DNA from: an uncultured Actinomyces sp.
GTDB lineage: Bacteria; Actinomycetota; Actinomycetes; Actinomycetales; Actinomycetaceae
NCBI GenBank assembly: GCA_915063485.1
Contig: CAJZDJ010000021.1
Span: 1 to 23,484 of the forward strand
Reading direction: 5' to 3'
Length of the DNA stretch: 23,484 nt
Under the pieces are notes generated by a model that saw only the letters and a list, made by a program, of their open reading frames with translations, was not told the DNA's origin and did not search any database. This document shows positions 14,152 to 23,430 of the stretch, piece after piece. A program made the translations under genes and the position numbers. How positions within the stretch are numbered: position 1 is the stretch's first letter; every line of letters begins with the position of its first letter.

Positions 14152-16944
14152 TTACCAGGAGGGGCCGCGATTGGTTAGGCTCCAGGCATCCTCGGAATCT
14201 TCAGAGTCTGAGTCATCATCCCAGGATTCGCTCTCAGGCAGATCGGAGCTACCTACCGGGTCTGTGGCGTAACGGTTGGGTGCAAACGCCCCGGTAGCCC
14301 CATAGGAGCTGACGCTGGCGGCGCTGACCGCGCCGGGGGCCGCAAAGCCGTCACCGCGATCCTCGGCACTACCCGGGGCGGGGGCGGCGTCGTCGTCGGT
14401 GGGGGCGTCACCTTCGCCCTTAATCCAAGCCAGGGTTTCTTCCAGGCGCTCGGGCGGTACCAGCACTTCGCGGGCTTTAGAGCCGGTGGAGGGGCCCACC
14501 ACTTCACGCGATTCGAGCAGGTCCATTAGGCGCCCGGCCTTAGCGAAACCTACCCGCAGCTTGCGTTGCAGCATTGAGGTGGAGCCAAACTGGCTGGTGA
14601 TAATCAGCTCGGCGGCCTGCAACAGCAGGTCCATGTCGTCACCGATTTCTTCCTCAATGCGTTTTTTAGTTTCGGGGACAATCACGTCCTCGCGGTAGCT
14701 GGGCTGGAGCTGGTCTTTAACATGCTCAACTACGGTGCGGATTTCCTTCTCAGTAACCCAGCTGCCCTGCACACGGATCGGTGCGGAGGCACCCGGGCCC
14801 AGGTAGAGGGCGTCACCTTGGCCGGTGAGCGACTCAGCCCCGTTTTGGTCCAAAATTACGCGCGAGTCCAGCTGTGAGGCGGTGGCGAAAGCCAAACGTG
14901 AGGGCACGTTGGACTTGATCAGACCGGTAACTACCTGCGCCACTGGACGCTGGGTGGCCAGCACCAGGTGAATACCGGCCGCACGCGCCAGCTGGGTGAT
15001 GCGCTGAATTGAGGCTTCCACGTCTTTAGGTGCGGTCATCATCAGGTCAGCCAACTCATCTACCACCACCAGCAGGTAGGGGTAGGGCGCGATCTGACGC
15101 TGAGAACCGGGCGGGGCCTGTACCTCGCCGGCGCGCACTGCCCGGTTGAAGTCATCAATGTGCTTATACCCAAAGGAGGCCAGGTCGTCGTAGCGGGCGT
15201 CCATTTCCTTAACCACCCATTCCAGGGCCTCAGCAGCCTTCTTGGGGCTGGTGATAATGGGGGTGATCAGGTGGGGAATGCCTTCATAAATGGTTAGCTC
15301 CACGCGTTTGGGGTCAACCAGCACCATGCGCACTTCCTCAGGGGTGGCGCGCATCATGATGGAGGTGATCATGGAGTTAACAAACGATGATTTACCTGAA
15401 CCGGTTTGCCCAGCTACCAGCATGTGTGGGGTTTTCGCCAGGTTGGTGACCACATAGTTACCCTCAACGTCCTTACCCAGGCCCACGGTTAGCGGGTGGG
15501 TGGAGTTTTGGGCCACCGAGCTGCGTAGCACGTCGCCCAGGGTCACCATTTCGCGGTCTGCGTTGGGGATTTCAATACCGATGGCGCTCTTGCCGGGGAT
15601 GGGGGTGAGCACCCGAATTTCGTCGCTGGCCACCGCGTAAGCGATGTTTTTTTCTAGGCCGGTGATACGTGAAACATTAACACCGTGACCACGGTGAATC
15701 TCGTAGCGGGTTACCTGCGGGCCGCGCGTGTAGCCGGTTACCTTGGCGTCCACGTTAAATTCGGTGAATACGTCTTGCAGGGCCTGGACCACCGCGTCGT
15801 TGGCGGGGGTGCGCGTGGCATGTTCGCGTCCGGCCACCAAATCACTCATGTCGGGTAGGTGGTAGGTACCCCCGTCGGGTAGCTGCATGGAGAATTCAGG
15901 TTCAGCGCCCACACTGGAGGCTGTGGAAACTACCGGTGCGGTGGCTGCGGTGGGGGCGGTGGCCGCCGAGGTTTGCCGCGCCGCCTGCGAGTACAGGCCC
16001 AGATCACCCAGCTCAGCGGTTTGGGCGGTGTTCATGGGCACAGTGGCCTGGGTGGGGGCGTCCTCAGAGGGCGCGTCAATGTCGCGTGGGCTGGTTACAT
16101 CTGGTTCTTGATTACGACGGCGCCCGGGGCGGCTTTGGCGGGCCTTGGCCGCCATGCTGGGGCGGCGTGGGGCTTTGGGCTCGTCTAGGGTGTCGATAAC
16201 CGCCGTGTTTTGTAGGTCTTCCTTGTCGATGGCGCTGCGGAAGGCCTCATCTGCGTCGTAGCTGTCCATGACGGCGGTTTGCTGGGAATCTTGGGTATTG
16301 TCGCGACCAAAAACGGAACGCATCCGCTCCAGGGCGCGGCTGGCGACGTCGTCGTGAGGGGCGGCAGAGCCACCGTCTAAGCCCTGGCCACGTACCATCT
16401 CCCACACGTCAAAAGCGGTGCGCCCTGAAGCCACCAGCAGGCAGAACGCCACCAGCAGCAGCAACACCACTACCGCGCCTACGGCAGAAAATAATTTAGC
16501 TAGCGGGTAGCCCAGTAGCCAACCGAACACTCCCCCGGTTTGTTCCAGGGTGTCGATGTCAAAGGGCTGGTTGCCGTTAAAAATCTGGATTAGGGCGCCG
16601 ATAGCAAAAGCGATAGCTAACGCGGCTAAAGCAATACGGCTGGTGGTTGGGCTCAGCGGTTTGCCGCGTATAAGCATGATCCCGCCCCAAATCACCATGG
16701 GGGCCGCCAGTAGAGACAGTGCCCCAAAGGGGAAAGCCACCAGGTGGTGTAGTAGGGAGCCGGCGCTACCAGAAATCCCCAGCCATTCACGCAAAGTAAG
16801 CAGGGCACCTAGCGCAATCAGCGCAAATCCCCCGCCTAGGCGGCGGTAGGGCGAAGCGTCACTGGGCGCATTTTGGCGCGAAGCACCTCCCCGTGAACGC
16901 GAGGCGGCAGGGGTAGCAGCAGAGGGAGAGTTTCGCTTAGCCAT
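14152..16944 (-). CDS. ftsK: DNA translocase FtsK/SpoIIIE
   Basis: Membrane-anchored ATPase that pumps chromosomal DNA through the closing septum and activates dimer resolution at dif. The 930-residue protein has a short basic N-terminus, four hydrophobic spans (~37-54, 65-92, 103-120, 150-172) and a ~200-residue acidic and Ala-rich linker. The motor domain has Walker [10 protein letters not shown] (~510) and Walker [12 protein letters not shown] (~625). [18 protein letters not shown] is typical of FtsK motors. The winged-helix gamma domain (~760-825: [20 protein letters not shown]) would read polar DNA signals. After it comes an unusual ~100-residue acidic, Ser/Ala-rich tail ending in NRGPSW. 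It follows pfkB after 104 bases and runs towards the trp operon, with the shared terminator between them. Confidence 0.97.
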   Translation of the reverse strand: MAKRNSPSAATPAASRSRGGASRQNAPSDASPYRRLGGGFALIALGALLTLREWLGISGSAGSLLHHLVAFPFGALSLLAAPMVIWGGIMLIRGKPLSPTTSRIALAALAIAFAIGALIQIFNGNQPFDIDTLEQTGGVFGWLLGYPLAKLFSAVGAVVVLLLLVAFCLLVASGRTAFDVWEMVRGQGLDGGSAAPHDDVASRALERMRSVFGRDNTQDSQQTAVMDSYDADEAFRSAIDKEDLQNTAVIDTLDEPKAPRRPSMAAKARQSRPGRRRNQEPDVTSPRDIDAPSEDAPTQATVPMNTAQTAELGDLGLYSQAARQTSAATAPTAATAPVVSTASSVGAEPEFSMQLPDGGTYHLPDMSDLVAGREHATRTPANDAVVQALQDVFTEFNVDAKVTGYTRGPQVTRYEIHRGHGVNVSRITGLEKNIAYAVASDEIRVLTPIPGKSAIGIEIPNADREMVTLGDVLRSSVAQNSTHPLTVGLGKDVEGNYVVTNLAKTPHMLVAGQTGSGKSSFVNSMITSIMMRATPEEVRMVLVDPKRVELTIYEGIPHLITPIITSPKKAAEALEWVVKEMDARYDDLASFGYKHIDDFNRAVRAGEVQAPPGSQRQIAPYPYLLVVVDELADLMMTAPKDVEASIQRITQLARAAGIHLVLATQRPVAQVVTGLIKSNVPSRLAFATASQLDSRVILDQNGAESLTGQGDALYLGPGASAPIRVQGSWVTEKEIRTVVEHVKDQLQPSYREDVIVPETKKRIEEEIGDDMDLLLQAAELIITSQFGSTSMLQRKLRVGFAKAGRLMDLLESREVVGPSTGSKAREVLVPPERLEETLAWIKGEGDAPTDDDAAPAPGSAEDRGDGFAAPGAVSAASVSSYGATGAFAPNRYATDPVGSSDLPESESWDDDSDSEDSEDAWSLTNRGPSW

Positions 16945-16974
16945 GATAGTTAGACGTTAATAGACGCAAGCTCA

Positions 16975-17028
16975 GGCGTGCTTACAGGCACGCCGAAAGC
17001 TAAATGCAAGGGGTAAAACACACACCCC
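16975..17028 (-). promoter_or_regulatory. Hairpins in the pfkB-ftsK gap
   Basis: The gap holds GGCGTGC/GCACGCC (16975-16981 and 16988-16994), a perfect 7-bp stem, and GGGGT/ACCCC (17010-17014 and 17024-17028), a 5-bp stem. Neither has a downstream T run in the leftward direction, so I do not call a terminator. They lie in the 5' leader of ftsK. No convincing promoter boxes were found. Confidence 0.35.
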
Positions 17029-17048
17029 AGTATTAAAAACTAGATTTT

Positions 17049-18014
17049 TTAAATAGCCGCTAAAGATTCGACGTCGCCGGCTTCACGCAGTAATTGGTTA
17101 ATATCTTCTGCGGTAGGGGCGTGGTTATCTTCGCGTTGGCTGATCATTAGGGCGGCGGCCGCATTGGCGCGGCGAGCACTTTGCAGTACCGAGTAGCCCT
17201 GTAGCAGACTGGCGATGAGCACCCCGGTGTGGGTGTCGCCAGCGCCAGTGGTATCTGTAACAGACATTGGGTAACCGCTCACCAGCGTGTCCTGGCCGTG
17301 ATCGGGTAACAGTAGCTCACAGCCGCCGCTGCCGATGCGGCGCACGAACATGGCGTTAGGGGCGGCCCGATACATTAGGTCCACTCCCCCCAGGCGGGAG
17401 CGTAGCTGGTCAATTTCTCGACGGTTGCCGGTAATAATGTCGGCGCGGGCCATGATTTTAAGCAAAATTTGGTCCACAATATCTACCACTGCCGGCCCAA
17501 AATCCACCACCAACTGTACTCCAGTGGGCAGAGCCGAAAGCCACTGACTTATGCCTTCACGTGTACGACGGTGCACCAGGTCATAGCCGGCGGCGTGCAC
17601 GTAATCTCCTGGCACTAGTTCCAGCTTTTCAAGATCCTCAAGCTGGGGTTCACTCTCAACCCCTTCAGTGGTGATGAAGGTGCGTTGGCCGCCAGGTTCA
17701 ATCAGGGTGGTGCAGGTGCCGATGTCACCTACCAGCTCCTGAACTACGTTATCGACGCCGTCGCGCAGCATGGAGGCACGCACTAGTGCAGAGTTGGGGC
17801 CGGTACCCAGGGTTGAAGCCAGGGCCACGGGAACCTGCTGGCTGGCTGTAGCGCGGGCGATGGTGTAGCCACCACCCACCTTGGCGCCGTTTGAGAGTGC
17901 AGTTACCGCACTACCGGCCTTGGGAAAGCGAGCAACTTTCAAAGGTAGGTCAATCAGGATTGATCCGGTAGATACCAGGCAGTTAGGGCGCTGGGGAAGT
18001 GCGGTTTGGCTCAT
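17049..18014 (-). CDS. PfkB-family carbohydrate kinase
   Basis: A 321-residue ribokinase-type sugar or nucleoside kinase. The second PfkB signature is DTTGAGDTHTG (254-264) with D260 as the catalytic base. The first signature region is KVGGGYTIARA (46-56), with Tyr-Thr where Asn is common. STGSILIDLPL near the N-terminus, VVDFGPAVV (169-177) and ADIITGNRREI (191-201) match the family core. The substrate cannot be told from sequence; ribokinase, fructokinase and adenosine kinase-like roles are all possible. It lies 79 bases after lysX and before ftsK, in the same direction. The start follows GAAGAGAG a few bases upstream. Confidence 0.88.
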   Translation of the reverse strand: MSQTALPQRPNCLVSTGSILIDLPLKVARFPKAGSAVTALSNGAKVGGGYTIARATASQQVPVALASTLGTGPNSALVRASMLRDGVDNVVQELVGDIGTCTTLIEPGGQRTFITTEGVESEPQLEDLEKLELVPGDYVHAAGYDLVHRRTREGISQWLSALPTGVQLVVDFGPAVVDIVDQILLKIMARADIITGNRREIDQLRSRLGGVDLMYRAAPNAMFVRRIGSGGCELLLPDHGQDTLVSGYPMSVTDTTGAGDTHTGVLIASLLQGYSVLQSARRANAAAALMISQREDNHAPTAEDINQLLREAGDVESLAAI

Positions 18015-18043
18015 AGTCTCTCTTCAACACTTGGGGCAGGGTC

Positions 18044-18093
18044 AAGTTGATTGTAAAGCCTTAAATCTTACGATTTTATGGGCTTGACAACTT
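18044..18093. promoter_or_regulatory. Nested inverted repeat between lysX and pfkB
   Basis: Three nested arms face each other: AAGTTG (18044-18049) with CAACTT (18088-18093), AAGCC (18056-18060) with GGCTT (18081-18085), and AAATC (18063-18067) with GATTT (18072-18076). The structure begins immediately after the lysX stop and fills most of the gap to pfkB. It may end lysX transcription or be a regulatory palindrome of pfkB. A -10-like TACAAT on the minus strand lies within it. Confidence 0.5.
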
Positions 18094-21000
18094 TTAGCGT
18101 GGGCGGGCGTAGGGGAAGGCAATAACGTCACGGATAGACGTCGCCCCGGTGATCAACATCACTGCGCGATCGACTCCCAGCCCTAAACCACCGGTGGGAA
18201 CAAGACCCAATTCCAAGGTGCGCAAGAAGTCTTCATCCAAACTCATTGCTTCCGGATCGCCGGCGGCAGCGCGTAAAGATTGAGCGGTGAAACGCTTACG
18301 CTGCTCACCGGGGTCAGTTAGCTCAGTGTAGGCCGTGCCCAGCTCCATCCCCCAAGCCACCAGGTCCCAGCGCTCAGCTAGGCGCGGGTCACGGCGGTTT
18401 TGACGGGTTAGCGGGCTGGTTTCCACCGGGAAATCAATGTAGAAGGTGGGTTTGGTGGTGGTGGCTTCAACTAGTTCATCGTAGAGCGCGCCAATCACGT
18501 CACCGCTGCCAGCTGCCACGGGCACCTCAATGTCGTTAGCTTCAGCTAGTTCCAGTAGCTTTTCTAGCGGGGTATCTACAGTTACTTCCTGGCCCAGGGC
18601 CTTAGAAATAGCTTCATGCACGCTCACCACCGGCCAGTCACCGGAAATATCCACGGCCACATAATCAACCCCTGAGCGGGTTGAATGCACCGGCAGCCCT
18701 TCAGTTCCGGGCGTGCCCACCGCACGCAGCACCACCGGGGCGCCGTGCACCTTAATGGCGGCCTCTTGGAAGATACGCTGAGTTAACAGGCGCATGGTGT
18801 GGTAGTCGCCGTGAGCCACATAAGCCTCAAGTGAGGTGAACTCAGGGTTGTGGGTGGCGTCCACGCCCTCGTTACGGAAGGAGCGGCCAATTTCGAAAAT
18901 AGCCCCCATGCCGGCCACAGCCAGGCGCTTGAGGAACAGCTCCGGGGCAATGCGCAGATAAACATCAGTGGAGTAGGCGTTCATGTGGGTGATGAACGGG
19001 CGGGCGTTAGCCCCACCGTGCACCGGCTGCAAGATTGGGGTTTCTACCTCCACATAGCCCTGCTCACCCAGGGTGTGGCGGATGGAAGTAACAATGGCTG
19101 AGCGCTGGGCAATCAGCTCAATGGCGTTAGCGTCAGCCAGTAACTGCTGGGTACGGGTGGCGTTAGCCCCCAGTGGGATGGTGATCTTGCCGTGTCCGCC
19201 GCGCCGGGCGCGCGGCAGGGCGGTGAGGGCTTTAGCTAGCAGCTGCCAGCCCTGCACCAGGATTGAGGGCTCACCGGTGCGCGTACGCATAGCCAGGCCG
19301 GAAACCACCACAATGTCGCCACGGTTAATCAGTGAACGCCACTTTTCCAGCTGGGCGCCGGTTTCTGAGGCATCAAAGAGCAGCTGAATGTGCTTATAGC
19401 CCTCTACCAGGTCAACGAAGATAAGCCCACCGTGGTCACGTTCTAGGCCCACGCGGCCTTCAACCCGCAGTTGCACAATAGATTCTTCACCTGCCGCCAA
19501 CTGGCGGAACACCGGCTGCACTAGGGCGTGGGCCGGGGGCATACCGCGCTTAACCCCAGTGGGATAGGGGTCAATTTTGGCCTCCAGGGTGCGCTCCAGG
19601 GCCACCGCGCGTTCACGTTCCTCAGCCGACAGACGCCGGGTGGGGATTTGCGCTTGAATGTGGCGTTCAACCTGCTGGGCCACCAGAGCTGCATATTCGC
19701 TACCCATAATGGCGCTGTTATCCACGTGGGCGCGGCCAAAGCGCTCAAAGTTAGGGATGAAACCTTCTAGGCGGCCAGCTGCCAGTAGCACGCGGGCAGC
19801 TTGGGTACCGTCGGCGTAGCACATGTAACGCGGGTACCAGCTGGGGTTGTATTTGGCGTTAGATTCATACAGCTGCTCCAGCTGCCAAAAGTGCGAGGCA
19901 AAACGCATGATCCGAGCCATAGTTTTAGCCGCCAGGGAGGCGTTCACCGCCATGCCGTCCACAAATACGGAACGGAACATAGCAAAGTTCAGCGAAACCC
20001 GGTCAACCCCGTAGCGTTCGCCGTCGGTTAGTAGGGCCGCCACCATAGCCTCGTTTACCCCGTTGGGGGCCTTGGGGCTGCGGCGCATCACGTCCAGGGA
20101 CACCCCGCGCTTACCCCAGGGGCAAAACGCCAGTAGCGCCACGGTCTTATCATCTTGATCCTGGACCGTAACCACCAGCTCACGCTCGTCGACGTCGTCG
20201 AGAGTGCGATCTAGAGCCATAGAGAAGCCGCGCTCTTCCCCGTTACGCCACGCATTAGCCAAATCGCGCAGCTGACGGCGCTCCTCGTGGGCAATGTCGC
20301 CTAGGCGCCTAATTTCCACATGGGCGCCACTGGCACGTACTCGCCGCACCGCTTTAGCCACCTGCGGCAGGCCCCGCAGCGAGAAACTGGCGGCCTCAAT
20401 AATGGACTCATCCCCCATGCGGCGCACGGTGAAACCAAAGTTTTTGTAGGCACGCGCGCCCTTCTCACCAGCGGAGATAACTGCCGGCACCCAACCGTAG
20501 TCGCCACATTCATCCAGCCAGGCACTAATGGCGTCATCCCAACTGGCCGGGTCACCTAGCGGATCACCGGCAGCCATGGCCACACCGGTAGACAGGCCAA
20601 AGGAAACCGCAGCCTTACCGTCGGGAGAAAACACGGTCAGACGGTCACGGCGGGTAGCGAAGTAGCCCAGGGAGTCTTCCTCCCAATCCAGCAGCAAACC
20701 ACGCACACGCAGGTCATCACCGGCGCGCGGGGTGCGCTTAGCTGAACGCAAAAACACGGTCAGGCTAATTAGCACCACCAGGGCGGCCAGCAGGTAAAGC
20801 AAAGTACCCAGCCACACCGGCCCCTGATAGGCGGGAACGCCCCCAATGCCACCAATTTCTGGGCCTAGGGTGCGCCAAGCTACCCAGCGCATACGGTGGC
20901 GGATAGCCCATTCGTTACCGTCGGGGCTGTGCGCGGGCACCACCAGGAGCGTGCCCAGGGCAATCACGGAGGCCATACCAACCACTAGGGTCAGCAGCGC

Positions 21001-21525
21001 CCGCCACCATGAGCCGCGCACAATACGGCCGGGGAAAGCTGGGCGGGCAGCCAACAAAATCGCGATAACCGGGATGCACACCAGCACCCAGGCCAGCATG
21101 AGCCAGTCTGGGCCGTGCTGGGTGACAGTTACATGGGTGCGCTCTTCCAGGTCATCTGGGAACTGCTGGTATACCAGCGTCAGTGAGCCCACCGTTAAGA
21201 ACAGGAACTGCAAGGTCAGGGCCAGGTTAAGCGCCAGTCGTTTGCGCCTACTGGCCGCCCCAGCCCAAATCAGTAGCAGCACCGCCCCCAGGAAGGAGGC
21301 GCCCACCGGGATACCAATAAAGTAGAAAGGCTCAACAACCAGCTTATATAGATCCCAGCGCCTTAGCCCCAGTCCCCCAAGTAGCGATAACACCGCAGCT
21401 ATCTGCAACAGCCGCGCCATGATGGTCGGCATAGAGTCGATCCATCGGCGGGTATCTGCGCCTACTCTGCGCCGCAGCGGAGATATCAGCTTAGCCGGGG
21501 CGGTGGTGCTCTTGGGTTCAGTCAC
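18094..21525 (-). CDS. lysX: LysX: lysylphosphatidylglycerol synthase fused to lysyl-tRNA synthetase
   Basis: The 1143-residue protein makes lysyl-tRNA and transfers lysine to phosphatidylglycerol, which lowers membrane negative charge and gives resistance to cationic peptides; Mycobacterium LysX has the same design and similar length. The N-terminus has about six membrane spans (~35-53, 66-90, 98-119, 141-160, 174-196, 243-262). The MprF-type catalytic domain follows (~285-600; LGYFATRRDRLTVFSPDGKA, SLNFAMFRSVF). An OB-fold tRNA-binding domain (~670-770; RVEGRVGLERDHGGLIFVDL) and a class II synthetase core come next. Motif 2 is FEIGRSFRNEGVDATHNPEF (~878) and motif 3 is GLGLGVDRAVM (~1115). 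The start is 15 bases after the RNase J stop, so the two are probably one transcript. Both catalytic parts look intact. Confidence 0.95.
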   Translation of the reverse strand: MTEPKSTTAPAKLISPLRRRVGADTRRWIDSMPTIMARLLQIAAVLSLLGGLGLRRWDLYKLVVEPFYFIGIPVGASFLGAVLLLIWAGAASRRKRLALNLALTLQFLFLTVGSLTLVYQQFPDDLEERTHVTVTQHGPDWLMLAWVLVCIPVIAILLAARPAFPGRIVRGSWWRALLTLVVGMASVIALGTLLVVPAHSPDGNEWAIRHRMRWVAWRTLGPEIGGIGGVPAYQGPVWLGTLLYLLAALVVLISLTVFLRSAKRTPRAGDDLRVRGLLLDWEEDSLGYFATRRDRLTVFSPDGKAAVSFGLSTGVAMAAGDPLGDPASWDDAISAWLDECGDYGWVPAVISAGEKGARAYKNFGFTVRRMGDESIIEAASFSLRGLPQVAKAVRRVRASGAHVEIRRLGDIAHEERRQLRDLANAWRNGEERGFSMALDRTLDDVDERELVVTVQDQDDKTVALLAFCPWGKRGVSLDVMRRSPKAPNGVNEAMVAALLTDGERYGVDRVSLNFAMFRSVFVDGMAVNASLAAKTMARIMRFASHFWQLEQLYESNAKYNPSWYPRYMCYADGTQAARVLLAAGRLEGFIPNFERFGRAHVDNSAIMGSEYAALVAQQVERHIQAQIPTRRLSAEERERAVALERTLEAKIDPYPTGVKRGMPPAHALVQPVFRQLAAGEESIVQLRVEGRVGLERDHGGLIFVDLVEGYKHIQLLFDASETGAQLEKWRSLINRGDIVVVSGLAMRTRTGEPSILVQGWQLLAKALTALPRARRGGHGKITIPLGANATRTQQLLADANAIELIAQRSAIVTSIRHTLGEQGYVEVETPILQPVHGGANARPFITHMNAYSTDVYLRIAPELFLKRLAVAGMGAIFEIGRSFRNEGVDATHNPEFTSLEAYVAHGDYHTMRLLTQRIFQEAAIKVHGAPVVLRAVGTPGTEGLPVHSTRSGVDYVAVDISGDWPVVSVHEAISKALGQEVTVDTPLEKLLELAEANDIEVPVAAGSGDVIGALYDELVEATTTKPTFYIDFPVETSPLTRQNRRDPRLAERWDLVAWGMELGTAYTELTDPGEQRKRFTAQSLRAAAGDPEAMSLDEDFLRTLELGLVPTGGLGLGVDRAVMLITGATSIRDVIAFPYARPR

Positions 21526-21540
21526 TAGTGAATTTCCTAT

Positions 21541-23235
21541 TTACGCTTTAATTACTACAGGCACGATCATAGGTCGGCGGCGTAGCTTACGAGCTACCCA
21601 ACGTCCTAAAGCGCGCCGCATAACCTGCTGTAGGCCGTGAGTGTCGCTAACGCCACTGTCTAGGGCGTCACCTAGCGCGTTGGTGACGTCAGGAAGAACT
21701 TCCTCAAATACAGAGTCGTCTTCTGCTACGCCTCGGGCCTGAATATGCGGTCCAGCCAGAATAGTACCGGTTGTGGTCTCTACGACCGCAAAAACTGAGA
21801 CAAAGCCTTCTTCTGCCAGTACGCGGCGCCCAGCTAGCTCGTCTTCGTCAATTTCACCTACGCTGGAGCCATCTACGTATACGTAGTCGCATGGGTAGGA
21901 GCCCACCACCTGGGCTTTTCCTTCATATAGGTCGACGACGTCGCCGTCCTCGCACAGCATTACGTTCTCGGCTGGTACCCCGGTCTTTACCGCGAGCGCA
22001 CCGTTGGCCACGATGTGGCGGATTTCGCCGTGGATAGGCATTACGTTGCGTGGCTGGACGATGTTGTATACGTGCAGCAGTTCCTCACTGGAGGCGTGGC
22101 CGGAGACGTGTACGCGGGCGTTGGCCTGGTGTACTACGCGCGCACCTAGACGCATGATCTGGTTGATTACGCGGAAAACAGAGTTTTCGTTGCCCGGGAT
22201 TAGTGAGGAGGCGAAGATAACCGTGTCTTCGGGGTCTAGGGTGATCCAGCGGTGTTCGCGGTGGGCCATGCGGCTAAGGGCGGCCATGGGTTCACCCTGG
22301 GAGCCGGTGGCCATTAGTACGCGCTGGCTGGGTAGGTAGTTGTTGATTTCGCGCTGGTCTACGATTACGCCTTCGGGCACGTTTAGGTAGCCGCGTTCGG
22401 CGGCGATTTTCATGTTGCGCACCATGGAGCGGCCAATGAGGGCGACTTTGCGGTCATGTAAGGCGGCGGCGTCGAGCACCTGCTGGACACGGTGGACGTG
22501 GGAGGAGAAGGAAGCCACCACGATTTGGCCTTGGGATTCGTCAAAGACGCGGTTTAGTACCGGGCCGATTTCACGTTCGTGGGCCACCATGCCGGGTACT
22601 TCAGCGTTGGTGGAGTCTACGCAGAATAGGTCTACGCCTTCTTCACCAAAGCGGGCGAAGGAGCGCAGGTCGGTGATGCGCCCGTCGATGGGCAGGGAGT
22701 CCATTTTGAAGTCGCCGGTGATTAGGGCGGTGCCGGCTTTGGTGCGGATGAAGGCGGCCATGGCGTCGGGGATGGAGTGGTTTACGGCCACGAATTCCAT
22801 GTCGAAGGCGCCGTAGCGTACGCGTTCGTGTTCGGATACTACGCGCAGCTTGGGGTTGATACGGAATTCTTTTAGTTTGGCTTCTACGAAGGCCAGGGTT
22901 AGTTCGCTGCCCACTAGTTCAATGTCGGGGCGTAGCTTTAGTAGGTAGGGTACGGCCCCGATGTGGTCTTCGTGGCCGTGGGTGAGCACTAGGGCCTGGA
23001 CGTCGTCGAGACGGTCGGCGATAGGGCCAAAGTCGGGCAGGATCAGGTCCACACCGGGCTGGTCTTCTTCGGGGAAGAGTACGCCGCAGTCAACGATTAA
23101 AAGCTGCCCCTGGGTTTCAAAGACAGTCATGTTACGGCCAACCTCACCTAGACCACCTAGGGGGTAAACGCGTAGGGCTGCGGGATTAGCGGGGGCGGGG
23201 GGCTTTAGCGCTTCAAAAGTGGTCACGTAAACCAT
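21541..23235 (-). CDS. rnj: Ribonuclease J
   Basis: Metallo-beta-lactamase/beta-CASP ribonuclease with 5'-3' exonuclease and endonuclease activity in mRNA decay and rRNA maturation. The zinc-binding motif is LTHGHEDHIGAVPYL (~84-98); ITGDFKMDSLP and FSSHVHRVQQV supply further metal and CASP residues, and HVSGHASSEELL is the later beta-CASP motif. Length 564 matches actinobacterial RNase J. The ATG at 23235 has no good ribosome site. A GTG three codons later (23226) sits eight bases after AGGA, so the true start may be 23226. A palindrome covers this start region. It lies downstream of tRNA-Glu genes and directly upstream of lysX. Confidence 0.96.
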   Translation of the reverse strand: MVYVTTFEALKPPAPANPAALRVYPLGGLGEVGRNMTVFETQGQLLIVDCGVLFPEEDQPGVDLILPDFGPIADRLDDVQALVLTHGHEDHIGAVPYLLKLRPDIELVGSELTLAFVEAKLKEFRINPKLRVVSEHERVRYGAFDMEFVAVNHSIPDAMAAFIRTKAGTALITGDFKMDSLPIDGRITDLRSFARFGEEGVDLFCVDSTNAEVPGMVAHEREIGPVLNRVFDESQGQIVVASFSSHVHRVQQVLDAAALHDRKVALIGRSMVRNMKIAAERGYLNVPEGVIVDQREINNYLPSQRVLMATGSQGEPMAALSRMAHREHRWITLDPEDTVIFASSLIPGNENSVFRVINQIMRLGARVVHQANARVHVSGHASSEELLHVYNIVQPRNVMPIHGEIRHIVANGALAVKTGVPAENVMLCEDGDVVDLYEGKAQVVGSYPCDYVYVDGSSVGEIDEDELAGRRVLAEEGFVSVFAVVETTTGTILAGPHIQARGVAEDDSVFEEVLPDVTNALGDALDSGVSDTHGLQQVMRRALGRWVARKLRRRPMIVPVVIKA

Positions 23236-23249
23236 CCTAAACTTTAGGA
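23235..23249 (-). promoter_or_regulatory. Palindrome over the rnj start
   Basis: TCCTAAA-C-TTTAGGA is a perfect 7-bp inverted repeat. On the rnj strand its second arm ends in AGGA, which overlaps the likely ribosome site and the first ATG. Folding of TCCTA with TAGGA would hide the ribosome site; a protein dimer could also bind it. Further upstream CGGCGT/ACGCCG (23252-23257 and 23264-23269) forms another small hairpin. Confidence 0.45.
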
Positions 23250-23277
23250 ACCGGCGTTAGTAGACGCCGCTTAACTA

Positions 23278-23305
23278 CAAAAAAACCCGGGCAAAACCCG
23301 GGCTT
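23278..23305 (-). terminator. Terminator of the tRNA-Glu gene
   Basis: On the minus strand AAGCCCGGG and CCCGGGTTT form a GC-rich stem (one G-U pair) with loop TTTTG, followed by a run of T. It begins only one or two bases after the encoded CCA of the tRNA, so transcription of the tRNA ends here, before rnj. Confidence 0.88.
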
Positions 23306-23306
23306 G

Positions 23307-23382
23307 TGGTACCCCCAACCGGATTTGAACCGGTGTTACCGCCGTGAGAGGGCGATGTCCTAGGCCGCTAGACGATGGGGGC
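23307..23382 (-). tRNA. tRNA-Glu (anticodon CUC)
   Basis: The minus strand folds as a cloverleaf of 73 bases plus an encoded CCA (23307-23309). The acceptor arm is GCCCCCA with TGGGGGT, giving a G-U pair at position 1-72. The anticodon arm is CGCC-CTCTCAC-GGCG, so the anticodon is CUC for GAG codons. The T arm is ACCGG-TTCAAAT-CCGGT. An intrinsic terminator follows. Confidence 0.95.
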
Positions 23383-23430
23383 CTTTTGCTCCTTGCGGAA
23401 CGGTGTCTACGCTTTTGTGGAGCGTATCCG

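Noticed and set aside
16975..16994. Terminator after pfkB
   Set aside because: The 7-bp stem is not followed by a T run on the minus strand and lies close to the ftsK start.
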